A DNA stretch of 11,206 nucleotides from Mycoplasmatota bacterium (GTDB lineage: Bacteria; Bacillota_I; Bacilli_A; Izemoplasmatales; Izemoplasmataceae), in assembly GCA_022712785.1 (NCBI GenBank), contig JAFLJX010000128.1:1-11206 (forward strand), in the 5' to 3' direction. Below, one piece after another: positions 1 to 6,321 of the stretch (position 1 is its first letter; the number at the start of each line of letters is the position of its first letter). Position numbers and translations under genes: made by a program. A model generated the notes under the pieces. It made no database searches and was not told where the DNA came from. It saw only the letters and a program-made list of their open reading frames with translations.

Positions 1-6
1 TCCCAT
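1..6 (-). CDS. Start of a fourth cassette gene, cut by the window edge
   Basis: Only the first two codons (ATG GGA, minus strand) are inside the window. The start is suggested by a good ribosome binding site, AAAAGGAG at 17-24, ten bases upstream of the ATG, and by a repeat-borne promoter (-10 at 71-76). The product cannot be known from here. The context matches the three complete cassette genes to the right, so this is probably the next accessory gene in the array. Confidence 0.35.
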
Positions 7-70
7 ATCTATTCTACTCCTTTTATACTTATTACAACTTTTACAGTCACAATAATAATCTATCTTTAAC

Positions 71-99
71 ATTTTACCACATAAAAAGTTGGCAGTAAA
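71..99 (-). promoter_or_regulatory. Repeat-borne promoter, copy 1
   Basis: On the minus strand, a -35 TTTACT (94-99) is followed by a 17-base spacer and a -10 TAAAAT (71-76) preceded by TGG, an extended -10. The same layout occurs in the three other repeat copies. It should drive the gene that starts at the left window edge. Confidence 0.55.
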
Positions 100-234
100 T
101 GAAATGCACTGAAAAAGTTAATGAGAACTCAAAAGCATTTCCAGTGGTCTCCAAAAACGGTTTCTTTACTTTATAAATAGCTGGGGTGACAGGATTTTAA
201 CCCGTATTAACGGTGTTGGAGACCTAAAATGCAG
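71..234 (-). repeat. Composite tRNA-Trp-like/promoter repeat, copy 1 (long form)
   Basis: Read on the minus strand, 226-178 is the 3' half of a tRNA. The anticodon loop is CTCCAAC (215-221) with anticodon CCA. The 3' anticodon-stem strand is ACCGT and the variable loop TAAT. A fully paired T arm follows (ACGGG, loop TTAAAAT, CCTGT), then the acceptor strand CACCCCA, a G, and CTA in place of CCA. The 5' half (D arm, 5' acceptor strand) is absent, so this is not a working tRNA gene. After it come a trailer and the promoter at 71-99. The repeat begins a few bases after the stop of the zinc-ribbon gene. Its closest relative is copy 3. Confidence 0.75.
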
Positions 235-235
235 A

Positions 236-520
236 TTAATCAATAAAATTTACAAATTTTACTATTAATAGCATTGGAATTGATAATCCTAAAGAAAGAA
301 CAATAACAGCAGTTAATAAGATATCTATCCCTAAATAATAATAGCAAATAAATATTAATATAACACTTAATATAGTAGCATTAAATGTAATCTTAAAAAG
401 TGGTTTTTTATCAAGTTTTAAGGACTTACCACATTCTTTACAATCTTGAGGAATCAAAAACCATAGCTTTATTTTTGATTTGTTGCTTATAGTTGATTTA
501 CATGATGGACATTTACTCAT
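236..520 (-). CDS. Small zinc-ribbon membrane protein (CxxC-x19-CxxC type)
   Basis: A 94-residue protein. The N-terminus carries two CxxC pairs, C4/C7 and C27/C30, as expected for a zinc ribbon or rubredoxin-like knuckle. Two hydrophobic segments follow at about 45-63 and 67-90, probably membrane spans with the zinc knuckle in the cytoplasm. The layout recalls a family of small Firmicutes proteins with two CxxC pairs about 20 residues apart. That link is from memory, and the function is unknown. The ATG at 518-520 is supported by AGAGGGG eight bases upstream. The gene is expressed from the repeat-borne promoter at 549-577 and ends about 10 bases before the tRNA-like part of copy 1, so it occupies one cassette alone. 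It has no visible terminator of its own. Confidence 0.75.
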   Translation of the reverse strand: MSKCPSCKSTISNKSKIKLWFLIPQDCKECGKSLKLDKKPLFKITFNATILSVILIFICYYYLGIDILLTAVIVLSLGLSIPMLLIVKFVNFID

Positions 521-548
521 ATACTCATCCCCTCTTTCATCTTTAAAT

Positions 549-577
549 ATTTTACCATAAAAAAAGAAGTCAGTAAA
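549..577 (-). promoter_or_regulatory. Repeat-borne promoter, copy 2
   Basis: On the minus strand, -35 TTTACT (572-577), a 17-base spacer, and -10 TAAAAT (549-554) with an upstream TGG. It lies about 30 bases before the ATG of the zinc-ribbon gene. The -35 sits in the loop of a terminator-like hairpin (565-585). Confidence 0.6.
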
Positions 578-585
578 TGACTTCT
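558..585 (-). terminator. Intrinsic terminator overlapping a promoter
   Basis: On the minus strand, AGAAGTCA and TGACTTCT form an 8-bp perfect stem (578-585 with 565-572) with a 5-base loop, followed by a run of T ending near 558. The loop contains most of the -35 hexamer of the downstream promoter, and the T run lies in its spacer. The arrangement would stop read-through from the Abi-like gene and start the next transcript almost at the same place. Confidence 0.6.
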
Positions 586-700
586 ATATTGAAGATTGTC
601 AGTATAAACGGTGTCGGAGACCTAAGATGCATATTAAACATATAGATTTTCATTCTTTTACTGCTAGGGAAGACGAATATAATAGTTTAATGTAAAAAAA

Positions 701-727
701 GACAAAAAAAGGGCGCAAATTGCGCCC
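701..727 (-). terminator. Strong intrinsic terminator after the Abi-like gene
   Basis: GGGCGC and GCGCCC pair across AATTT (711-727), and the minus strand continues with seven T and then a second T run. It is the most GC-rich short stretch in the neighbourhood. It lies 71 bases beyond the stop of the Abi-like gene and points in the same direction. Confidence 0.85.
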
Positions 728-797
728 GACAGCTTTTGAACAACTGTATCTACCTGTATTATATAGTACTTTTTATCTAATGTAAAGTATTATAATA

Positions 798-1658
798 CTA
801 TTTGTTCAACACTTTTAATGTTTTATTCCATTTATAAGAAGTATGAAAATCTAGGTTAAGTTTATCATATTTTAAATTGATAAACTTCGAATTCTTGTTG
901 AAAAATTTTATTAATTTTCTATTATACAAACTATAAGACTTATTACTGACATTACTTAAAACAAATACTAAAGTAGTAAGTAGATTGCTTTCGAAAATAT
1001 TATATTTTGAGTGATCTATATTAATATTCAAATTTCCTGCAATTTCCCTATGCATATGCGTTGATAATATTTGGTTAGAATGTGCACACCTGTTTCTAGT
1101 ATATCTTACAATATTCATAAGTTTAAAATATGAATGATCCTTGTAATATATACTATCACTTGTTACAAAAGAATCGCAAAATTCTTCTAAATGGGATTTA
1201 TGAATCCCCCTTAAGAATTTTAAAAAGGTTCCAAAGCTTATGTAAAACAAAATATGATCAAATCTAAAATCCCTTAATATTATTTTTTTTTCAAATAGTG
1301 TGTATTCATCAATTTTTTTTCTAAATATAACACACTTTGCTGATCTTAACTTAATCAGAGCTTTATTAATAAATTCCTCATATCCAGATATTCCACTTGT
1401 TGGAATTTTTGTATATGATGCATCAAACTTACTCTCGTTAAACCAAAAAATATCTGTATATCCTTTTGAACCTAAAAACAGCAATAATTGCTTTTTCATT
1501 CTGCTTTCAAACTCGAATATTAAAGGAGTAATGATTTTCCTGAAATGTTCTTCTAACAGAAATGCATTTATTTCCTCATCAGTAACAGCACTTACTTTTT
1601 TGGAGTATTTTCTATAATAGCATGTGTAAGTTGTTTCAATATGTTTTTCTATTTTCAT
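798..1658 (-). CDS. Abi_2-family (AbiD/AbiF-like) abortive-infection protein
   Basis: A 286-residue protein resembling the Abi_2 family, whose known members (AbiD, AbiF of lactococci) make infected cells stop supporting phage growth. The N-terminal half has the family's E-HFRKIITPLIFEFE helix and the following region. The C-terminal half has FGTFLKFL (about 143-150) and then RNRCAH (about 188-193), an R-x4-H motif as in HEPN ribonucleases. RNA cleavage is therefore a reasonable inference, not shown. An ATG at 1656-1658 is preferred over the TTG just before it because AGGGG (1667-1671) lies eight bases upstream. The gene sits alone between repeat copies 3 and 2 and is followed by a strong terminator. 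A 7-bp inverted repeat abuts its ribosome binding site. Family assignment is fairly sure; the target is unknown. Confidence 0.8.
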   Translation of the reverse strand: MKIEKHIETTYTCYYRKYSKKVSAVTDEEINAFLLEEHFRKIITPLIFEFESRMKKQLLLFLGSKGYTDIFWFNESKFDASYTKIPTSGISGYEEFINKALIKLRSAKCVIFRKKIDEYTLFEKKIILRDFRFDHILFYISFGTFLKFLRGIHKSHLEEFCDSFVTSDSIYYKDHSYFKLMNIVRYTRNRCAHSNQILSTHMHREIAGNLNINIDHSKYNIFESNLLTTLVFVLSNVSNKSYSLYNRKLIKFFNKNSKFINLKYDKLNLDFHTSYKWNKTLKVLNK

Positions 1659-1669
1659 CAATAGGTCCC

Positions 1670-1697
1670 CTATCTAAACATATAGTTTCATAGATAG
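1670..1697 (-). promoter_or_regulatory. Inverted repeat next to the Abi-like gene's ribosome binding site
   Basis: CTATCTA and TAGATAG form a perfect 7-bp stem with a 14-base loop. Its last G is the first G of the GGGG ribosome binding site (1667-1670). In the mRNA the hairpin could limit ribosome access, or the repeat could bind a regulator. The role is inferred only from position. Confidence 0.35.
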
Positions 1698-1737
1698 TAA
1701 ATAACTTCACACCTATTATCTCTACCATTAACATTGT

Positions 1738-1765
1738 ATTTTATCACATACGAAAAATTAGTAAA
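1738..1765 (-). promoter_or_regulatory. Repeat-borne promoter, copy 3
   Basis: On the minus strand, -35 TTTACT (1760-1765), a 16-base spacer, and -10 TAAAAT (1738-1743) preceded by TGTGA (extended -10). It serves the Abi-like gene, with an untranslated leader of about 75 bases. Confidence 0.55.
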
Positions 1766-1921
1766 TGATGCACGTCTTGAATGTATAATTAGTGAACTAG
1801 TTTATATAAAACATTAGGCTTTTCAATCGTTCATTGCTCACAAAAAGGCTTCTTTACTTTACAAATGGCAAGGGTGGCAAGATTTGAACCAGTACAAACG
1901 GTGTTGGAGACCTAAAGTTCC
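1738..1921 (-). repeat. Composite tRNA-Trp-like/promoter repeat, copy 3 (long form, encodes CCA)
   Basis: On the minus strand 1914-1866 gives: anticodon loop CTCCAAC (anticodon CCA), ACCGT, variable loop TTGT, T arm ACTGG / TTCAAAT / CTTGC, acceptor strand CACCCTT, G, and an encoded CCA (1866-1868). Two T-stem pairs are broken, and the 5' half is absent. Outside the tRNA part, the trailer CATTTGTAAAGTAAAGAAGC matches copy 1 closely, then diverges until the promoter. It lies between the unknown membrane-anchored gene and the Abi-like gene. Confidence 0.75.
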
Positions 1922-1937
1922 TATAAAAAAGAGATTA

Positions 1938-2441
1938 TCAATCACTGAAACCATATACAAACTCAATTGAATCTGAATCAATGTCATCATCAGATACTTC
2001 AATATAATATAATCTGAATACTATAACATCATCGCCCATATTTAATGGTTGTATATTTTTTGACTGTATTACTCTAAAAGTATCTTTATTTTCACTATCA
2101 AAAAAAGTATCAAATATCAAAATAGGACTATTTCCGGGTCTAGCATCTAAACCTAAAAGTATTAATGAATTCTCCTCAAAATATTCATCATCATAAGAAT
2201 CATTTGCATCTATCCCACAATAATTCACAAAATCTATGTAATCACTATATTCATCTAATATTGTTCCATCACTTGTCAAAGAGCATTCTTCCATTATTCT
2301 CAATTGTTCAGCTTGAGTAAGTTCATTTGTCAAATACGAGTCAATATCGACTACTGTGTAGTTTAGCTTGAACAGCATAATGAATAAAGTGAAAATCAAC
2401 AGAATGCTTGCTATGCTTATTAATATCTTTTTCCTCATCAC
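1938..2441 (-). CDS. Membrane-anchored acidic protein of unknown function
   Basis: I do not recognise this protein. It is 167 residues long from the GTG at 2439-2441, or 166 from the ATG beside it. A further upstream in-frame GTG (2469-2471) is rejected because the frame from it runs through the promoter's -10. The N-terminus is MRKK followed by a hydrophobic stretch of about 18 residues, a signal anchor or uncleaved signal peptide without a lipobox. The rest is acidic, rich in D, E, S and Y, and probably faces outside. AGAGGGG lies eight bases before the GTG, and this leader resembles that of the zinc-ribbon gene. The stop is TGA followed at once by TAA. The gene sits alone between repeat copies 4 and 3. 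Confidence 0.65.
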   Translation of the reverse strand: MMRKKILISIASILLIFTLFIMLFKLNYTVVDIDSYLTNELTQAEQLRIMEECSLTSDGTILDEYSDYIDFVNYCGIDANDSYDDEYFEENSLILLGLDARPGNSPILIFDTFFDSENKDTFRVIQSKNIQPLNMGDDVIVFRLYYIEVSDDDIDSDSIEFVYGFSD

Positions 2442-2461
2442 TAAATCATCCCCTCTTTTAT

Positions 2462-2489
2462 ATTGTATCACAACAAAGAAGCCAGTAAA
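2462..2489 (-). promoter_or_regulatory. Repeat-borne promoter, copy 4
   Basis: On the minus strand, -35 TTTACT (2484-2489), a 16-base spacer, and -10 TACAAT (2462-2467) with TGTGA just before. It overlaps the longest possible reading frame of the downstream gene, which is why a later start is chosen. A 7-bp hairpin, AAGAAGC/GCTTCTT (2476-2482 and 2492-2498), encloses the -35, followed by a weak T-rich tract. This may act as a poor terminator for recN transcripts. Confidence 0.55.
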
Positions 2490-2532
2490 TAGCTTCTTAA
2501 ATAAACTAGCGGTGTTGGAGACCGTTATGCAG
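2462..2532 (-). repeat. Composite tRNA-Trp-like/promoter repeat, copy 4 (short form, next to recN)
   Basis: The anticodon arm is at 2509-2525 on the minus strand: ACGGT, loop CTCCAAC, ACCGC, with four paired stem positions. This is the only copy whose 5' stem strand still matches a tRNA-Trp stem (CGGT/ACCG). The T arm and acceptor strand are missing, and the promoter hairpin follows directly. It begins about 8 bases after the recN stop and marks the border between the housekeeping operon and the accessory array. Confidence 0.65.
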
Positions 2533-2539
2533 AAAAAAA

Positions 2540-4219
2540 CTAATTATCTAATAACTCTCTTGCACTTTCAATAGCTGATAAAGTTACATGATCTCCTGAA
2601 ATCATTTGTGCAATCTCATGAATTCTATCATCTTTTTTCAATTCTTTAATATGTGCTTTTGTTCTTCCTTCTTCTACACTTTTACTAATAAACAGATGAT
2701 TATCAGATAATGCAGCGACCTGTGGAATATGAGTTATACATATCACTTGAGTTGATTTCGAAATAGATTTCATTTTTTTAGCAACTTGACTCGCAACATA
2801 TCCAGAAACTCCTGAATCTATTTCGTCAAATATGATTAATGATAAGTCTAAAGATTTCACTAATAAATTCTTTAACCCTAACATAATTCTACTCATCTCT
2901 CCACCACTTGCGGATTTAGAAAGTGGCTTTAAGGGTTCTCCAATATTTGTAGTAATTAGGAAGTCGACTTCATCAATTCCATTACTTAAAAATTGAGAAC
3001 TATTTAAGTGGTTTTCATCTATCATATTTAAGAATTTTATCTTAAACTCTGTTTTTTTAAGTTCTAAATCTTCTAGTGTTTTAAGCAATTCCAATTCAAT
3101 ATATTTACTTGTTTCTTTTCGTAATTTATTCAATCCTAAAGCCTCTTCTTTTACAGTGTCAAATGCCTTTTTAACATCAATGTTCTTCGCTCTAATCACT
3201 TCGTCGAAGTTATCAATGTTTGAAATATCATTTTTGATTTTTTCTAGATAGTCAATTAACTCAGGTAGTTCTTTTCTGTACTTTCTTTTAAGTGAATTTA
3301 GTGCGTTAAGTCTTTCTTGGTAACCATCTAGTACTTTAGGCTCAAAGTCTAATCGGTCAGCTTCGCTTTTGAGCTCTTCAAAGGCATCAAGTAACTCATA
3401 ATATGATTCATTAACTCTTTTGTTTAATACATTAAAAGATTCTGAGTACTCTTGTATACTTTCTATCTTTTTTGATGCAGTAAAAATATTGTCAATTGAG
3501 CTAGTAGATTCTAGTATTTCTATTGCCTCATTCAAGCTTTGGTAAATTTTATCATAGTTTTCCATTTTTTCTACTTTATCAAGTAAATCAATTTCTTCTT
3601 CTACATCTAAATTATATGATTCAAGTTCCTCAACTTGGAACTTCATTAAATCTAATTTTTCAAGTAAATCAGTGTTAGAGTTTTTAAGAATGTTTAGTTC
3701 TTTTAACTCTCTTTTATATAAGTTTAATTTCACTTGATACTTTTCAACTAATTGAAATGTTAGTTCATTTTTAAATCCATCTATTATATCAATATATGTT
3801 TGAGGATTTATTAAACGATGTGTATCAAACTGCGTATGAATATCTGCGAGTAAAGAAGTTATAACTTTTAATTGAGTTAATGTAACTGTTGTTCCATTAA
3901 CTTTTATTACATTATTATTAGAAGTTGTTATTTGTCTTTTAATAATAAGTTCGTTATTATCACAGTTTATTCCCAAATCAGTTAAAGTATTTTTTATCTT
4001 ACTACTTGAAAAGACGAATATGCCCTCTACAATTGCCTTGTCCGAACCTGTTCTAACAATATTAGTTGTAGCTCTGTCTCCTAGTAAAAGTCCTATGGCA
4101 TCAATTAACAAGCTTTTGCCGGCACCTGTTTCGCCAGTTAAAGCTGTCATACCTTTTTTAAAGTCAACTTCTATATTTTCGATAATTGCAAAATTCTTTA
4201 CTGAAATATAACTTAACAT
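2540..4219 (-). CDS. recN: DNA repair protein RecN (SMC-like ATPase)
   Basis: RecN is an SMC-like ATPase that acts early at DNA double-strand breaks. The 559-residue protein is near the family's usual length (about 550-580). Visible parts are the N-terminal Walker A GETGAGKS (29-36), a long coiled-coil middle (about 150-400), the ABC signature SASGGEMSR (436-444), Walker B LIIFDE (461-466) and an H-loop histidine (H497). The common DIHGQHEHQ segment is changed to DIHTQFDTH. The ATG has an excellent AAAGGAGGA five bases upstream. The gene is last in the nusB-xseA-xseB-dxs-recN operon, 20 bases after the dxs stop. In many Firmicutes tlyA and argR lie between dxs and recN; here they do not. Confidence 0.96.
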   Translation of the reverse strand: MLSYISVKNFAIIENIEVDFKKGMTALTGETGAGKSLLIDAIGLLLGDRATTNIVRTGSDKAIVEGIFVFSSSKIKNTLTDLGINCDNNELIIKRQITTSNNNVIKVNGTTVTLTQLKVITSLLADIHTQFDTHRLINPQTYIDIIDGFKNELTFQLVEKYQVKLNLYKRELKELNILKNSNTDLLEKLDLMKFQVEELESYNLDVEEEIDLLDKVEKMENYDKIYQSLNEAIEILESTSSIDNIFTASKKIESIQEYSESFNVLNKRVNESYYELLDAFEELKSEADRLDFEPKVLDGYQERLNALNSLKRKYRKELPELIDYLEKIKNDISNIDNFDEVIRAKNIDVKKAFDTVKEEALGLNKLRKETSKYIELELLKTLEDLELKKTEFKIKFLNMIDENHLNSSQFLSNGIDEVDFLITTNIGEPLKPLSKSASGGEMSRIMLGLKNLLVKSLDLSLIIFDEIDSGVSGYVASQVAKKMKSISKSTQVICITHIPQVAALSDNHLFISKSVEEGRTKAHIKELKKDDRIHEIAQMISGDHVTLSAIESARELLDN

Positions 4220-4239
4220 AAAAGTCCTCCTTTAAAAAC

Positions 4240-6096
4240 TTATATAACTTCCTTTATTTTCTTAATAATACTTGTTAAATCTAGATTTAACTCTTTTAAA
4301 ACTAAATCTTTTGATCCTTGTTCTATAAATTCATCTTTAATTCCCATTAAAGTAATTTTTGATGTATCCATTTTATTAATAACTAGATGTTCTAATACAG
4401 CACTTCCGAATCCGCCTAATAATGAAGACTCTTCATAAATTACAATAGGGACATCTAAATCACTAATATATGAAATAATATCTTTATCTAAAGGTTTTAT
4501 GAATTTAGCATCTACTATGCAAACATCAAGCTTTTGTTTTAACACTTCTGCTTTTACTCTTTCAAGCATTGAGCCAAATGATAGGAATACTACTTCTTTA
4601 CCTTTATTTATGATTTCCCACTCTGGTTTATCAAATGCTTCATTTGTTATCCCATCACTGAAATCAAAATACTCATTTCCTCTTTCATATCTTATAGCTA
4701 GTGGACCCGTGTTTACTTTGAATGCATAGTTTAATAATTTAAATGCTTCCACAGGGTTTCTTGGATGTACTATAGTCATATTTGGAATATGCCTTAGAAG
4801 TGGAATATCAAACAATCCTTGGTGAGTTTCCCCGTCTGCCCCTACAATCCCAGATCTATCTAATCCAAACACTACTTTTAAATTTTGTCTAGCTACATCA
4901 TGATTAACTTGATCATATGCTCGCTGAATAAACGTTGAATATATCGGAGTGAAAACATCTACTCCACTTATAGCGAATCCACTACTCATAGTCACAGCTA
5001 ATTGTTCAGCAATACCAACATCAAATATTTTATTTGGATGTAATTCTTTAAACCTATTTAAACTACTTCCACCTATCATCGCAGGTATGACTATTGCGAA
5101 TTTTTCATTGTTTTTAGCGTAATTGATCATATAATGTGCGATGATTTCACTCCACGAATGAATGTTTAATTCTTTTTTTGCTATTTGAACTCCAGTTTCA
5201 ATATCAAATGGACCAACTCCATGCCATGAACCTATCGTGTCTTTCTCACTTGGTTTATATCCTTTTCCCTTTTCAGTTAATACATGGATTACACAAGCTC
5301 TATTTGTCTTTTTAGCTATCTCTAAGTATTTAATCAACTCTTTCATGTCATGTCCATTAATTGGACCATAATAACTAAATCCTAAATCATTAAAAATCGT
5401 ATTTGAAGTTAAAAAGCCTTTAACTCCTCTTTCAACTTTAGATGAAAATCTTCTTAAGAATTTGGGTAAGATTTTTTTAGCATTACTTTTTAACTTACGA
5501 TAAGAGTTTTTACTTCTTATATCGTTTAAGATATTAGATAAAAATCCTATATTTTCACTAATACTCATTTGATTATCATTTAAAATTATTATTGGTTGAT
5601 GATCAACTTTACCACCTAAAAAGTTTAAGGCCTCAAATGCCATACCACCAGTTAATGCACCGTCACCAATAATAGGAATTACCTTATTACCATTCCCAAT
5701 AAACTTTTTACTAAGTTCCATACCACTAGCTGCGGCTATACTTGTTGAGCTGTGCCCGGCTTCGTATATATCATGAATTGATTCACTTCTTTTTAAGAAT
5801 CCACTAAGCCCTTTGTGCATTCTTAAAGTATCAAAATCTTTTGCTCTACCTGTTAGTATTTTATGAGTATATGCTTGATGACCCACATCAAATATTAATT
5901 TATCTTTAGGACTATCAAAAACCTTGTGTAAAGCTATTGTAAGTTCTACAACGCCTAAATTAGACGACAAATGTCCTCCTGTTTTAGATAAGCTTTCAAT
6001 TAAAAAAGTTCTTATTTCACCACTTAATTCTTCAAGTTCCTTAATAGATAAGTCGTTTAAAAAACTAGGGTCTTTTATGTCTGATAAATTAATCAT
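4240..6096 (-). CDS. dxs: 1-deoxy-D-xylulose-5-phosphate synthase
   Basis: The enzyme joins pyruvate and glyceraldehyde 3-phosphate, using thiamine diphosphate, to make 1-deoxy-D-xylulose 5-phosphate, the entry step of the MEP isoprenoid pathway in the cytoplasm. The 618-residue length is typical. Visible features are the N-terminal GGHLSSNLG histidine (H42), the thiamine-diphosphate motif GDG (144-146) ending in NDN (173-175), the second-domain catalytic glutamate in GIAEQ (E364), DRSGIVGADGETHQG (about 413-427), and a C-terminal transketolase domain. The ATG at 6094-6096 is preferred over the GTG directly before it, because AGAGGTG sits six bases from the ATG and only three from the GTG. 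It starts 14 bases after xseB. ispA, often between xseB and dxs, is absent. Confidence 0.96.
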   Translation of the reverse strand: MINLSDIKDPSFLNDLSIKELEELSGEIRTFLIESLSKTGGHLSSNLGVVELTIALHKVFDSPKDKLIFDVGHQAYTHKILTGRAKDFDTLRMHKGLSGFLKRSESIHDIYEAGHSSTSIAAASGMELSKKFIGNGNKVIPIIGDGALTGGMAFEALNFLGGKVDHQPIIILNDNQMSISENIGFLSNILNDIRSKNSYRKLKSNAKKILPKFLRRFSSKVERGVKGFLTSNTIFNDLGFSYYGPINGHDMKELIKYLEIAKKTNRACVIHVLTEKGKGYKPSEKDTIGSWHGVGPFDIETGVQIAKKELNIHSWSEIIAHYMINYAKNNEKFAIVIPAMIGGSSLNRFKELHPNKIFDVGIAEQLAVTMSSGFAISGVDVFTPIYSTFIQRAYDQVNHDVARQNLKVVFGLDRSGIVGADGETHQGLFDIPLLRHIPNMTIVHPRNPVEAFKLLNYAFKVNTGPLAIRYERGNEYFDFSDGITNEAFDKPEWEIINKGKEVVFLSFGSMLERVKAEVLKQKLDVCIVDAKFIKPLDKDIISYISDLDVPIVIYEESSLLGGFGSAVLEHLVINKMDTSKITLMGIKDEFIEQGSKDLVLKELNLDLTSIIKKIKEVI

Positions 6097-6110
6097 CACT
6101 CACACCTCTA

Positions 6111-6320
6111 TTATTCTTTAAAGTCTACTAATTTATCATCTTTCATCATTTTAACGATTACGCCTTCAGCGTCTTTTAATAAATCATGGCAATACTTACT
6201 TAATTTCATACCTTCGTTATATTTTGTAACAGCGTCATTAAGTTCAATTTCACCATTTTCTAATTCTCTTACCAATACTTCTAATTTTTCTAAAGCTTGT
6301 TCAAATGTATTTTCTTTCAT
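6111..6320 (-). CDS. xseB: Exodeoxyribonuclease VII small subunit
   Basis: This small helical protein binds several copies per large subunit to form exonuclease VII, which degrades single-stranded DNA from both ends. The 69-residue product has the family pattern FEQALEKLEVLVRELENGEI followed by a second helix with YNEGMKL. The ATG at 6318-6320 is chosen over an upstream GTG (6327-6329), because GAAAGGG lies about eight bases before the ATG but would overlap or touch the GTG. It begins one base after the xseA stop, so the two subunits are probably made by coupled translation. Confidence 0.94.
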   Translation of the reverse strand: MKENTFEQALEKLEVLVRELENGEIELNDAVTKYNEGMKLSKYCHDLLKDAEGVIVKMMKDDKLVDFKE

Positions 6321-6321
6321 T

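Larger units (their letters stand above)
549..632 (-). repeat. Composite tRNA-Trp-like/promoter repeat, copy 2 (short form)
   Basis: The anticodon arm is at 608-624 on the minus strand, with loop CTCCGAC, one base different from the other copies. After it, TACTGACAATCTTC is a shortened trace of the T arm (compare TACTGGTTCAAATCTTGCC in copy 3). The acceptor strand and CCA end are lost. The hairpin and promoter follow directly. The tRNA-like edge is marked by TGCAT, as in copies 1 and 4. It separates the Abi-like gene from the zinc-ribbon gene. Confidence 0.65.

Noticed and set aside
178..226. A complete tRNA-Trp gene at repeat copy 1 or 3
   Set aside because: The 5' acceptor strand and D arm are absent upstream of the anticodon arm in every copy, so only a 3' half is present.
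786..799. Perfect palindrome AGTATTATAATACT at the end of the Abi-like gene
   Set aside because: It is AT-only and overlaps the stop codon; such palindromes are expected by chance in sequence this AT-rich, and a true terminator lies further on.
736..809. Inverted pair TTGAACAA/TTGTTCAA around the 3' end of the Abi-like gene
   Set aside because: Only 8 bp, separated by 58 bases, with no T run or other support for a function.
1300..1617. Plus-strand reading frame of about 105 codons opposite the Abi-like gene
   Set aside because: It lies entirely inside the Abi-like gene on the other strand, with no recognisable product or ribosome binding site; the same holds for the other short plus-strand frames inside recN, dxs, nusB, the hydrolase and the glucosidase.
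2442..2471. Upstream GTG start for the unknown membrane-anchored gene
   Set aside because: The frame from it runs through the -10 box and the ribosome binding site, so it cannot be translated from that promoter.
71..2532. CRISPR array
   Set aside because: The repeats are about 70-180 bases, imperfect, and separated by whole genes at 400-1300 base intervals.
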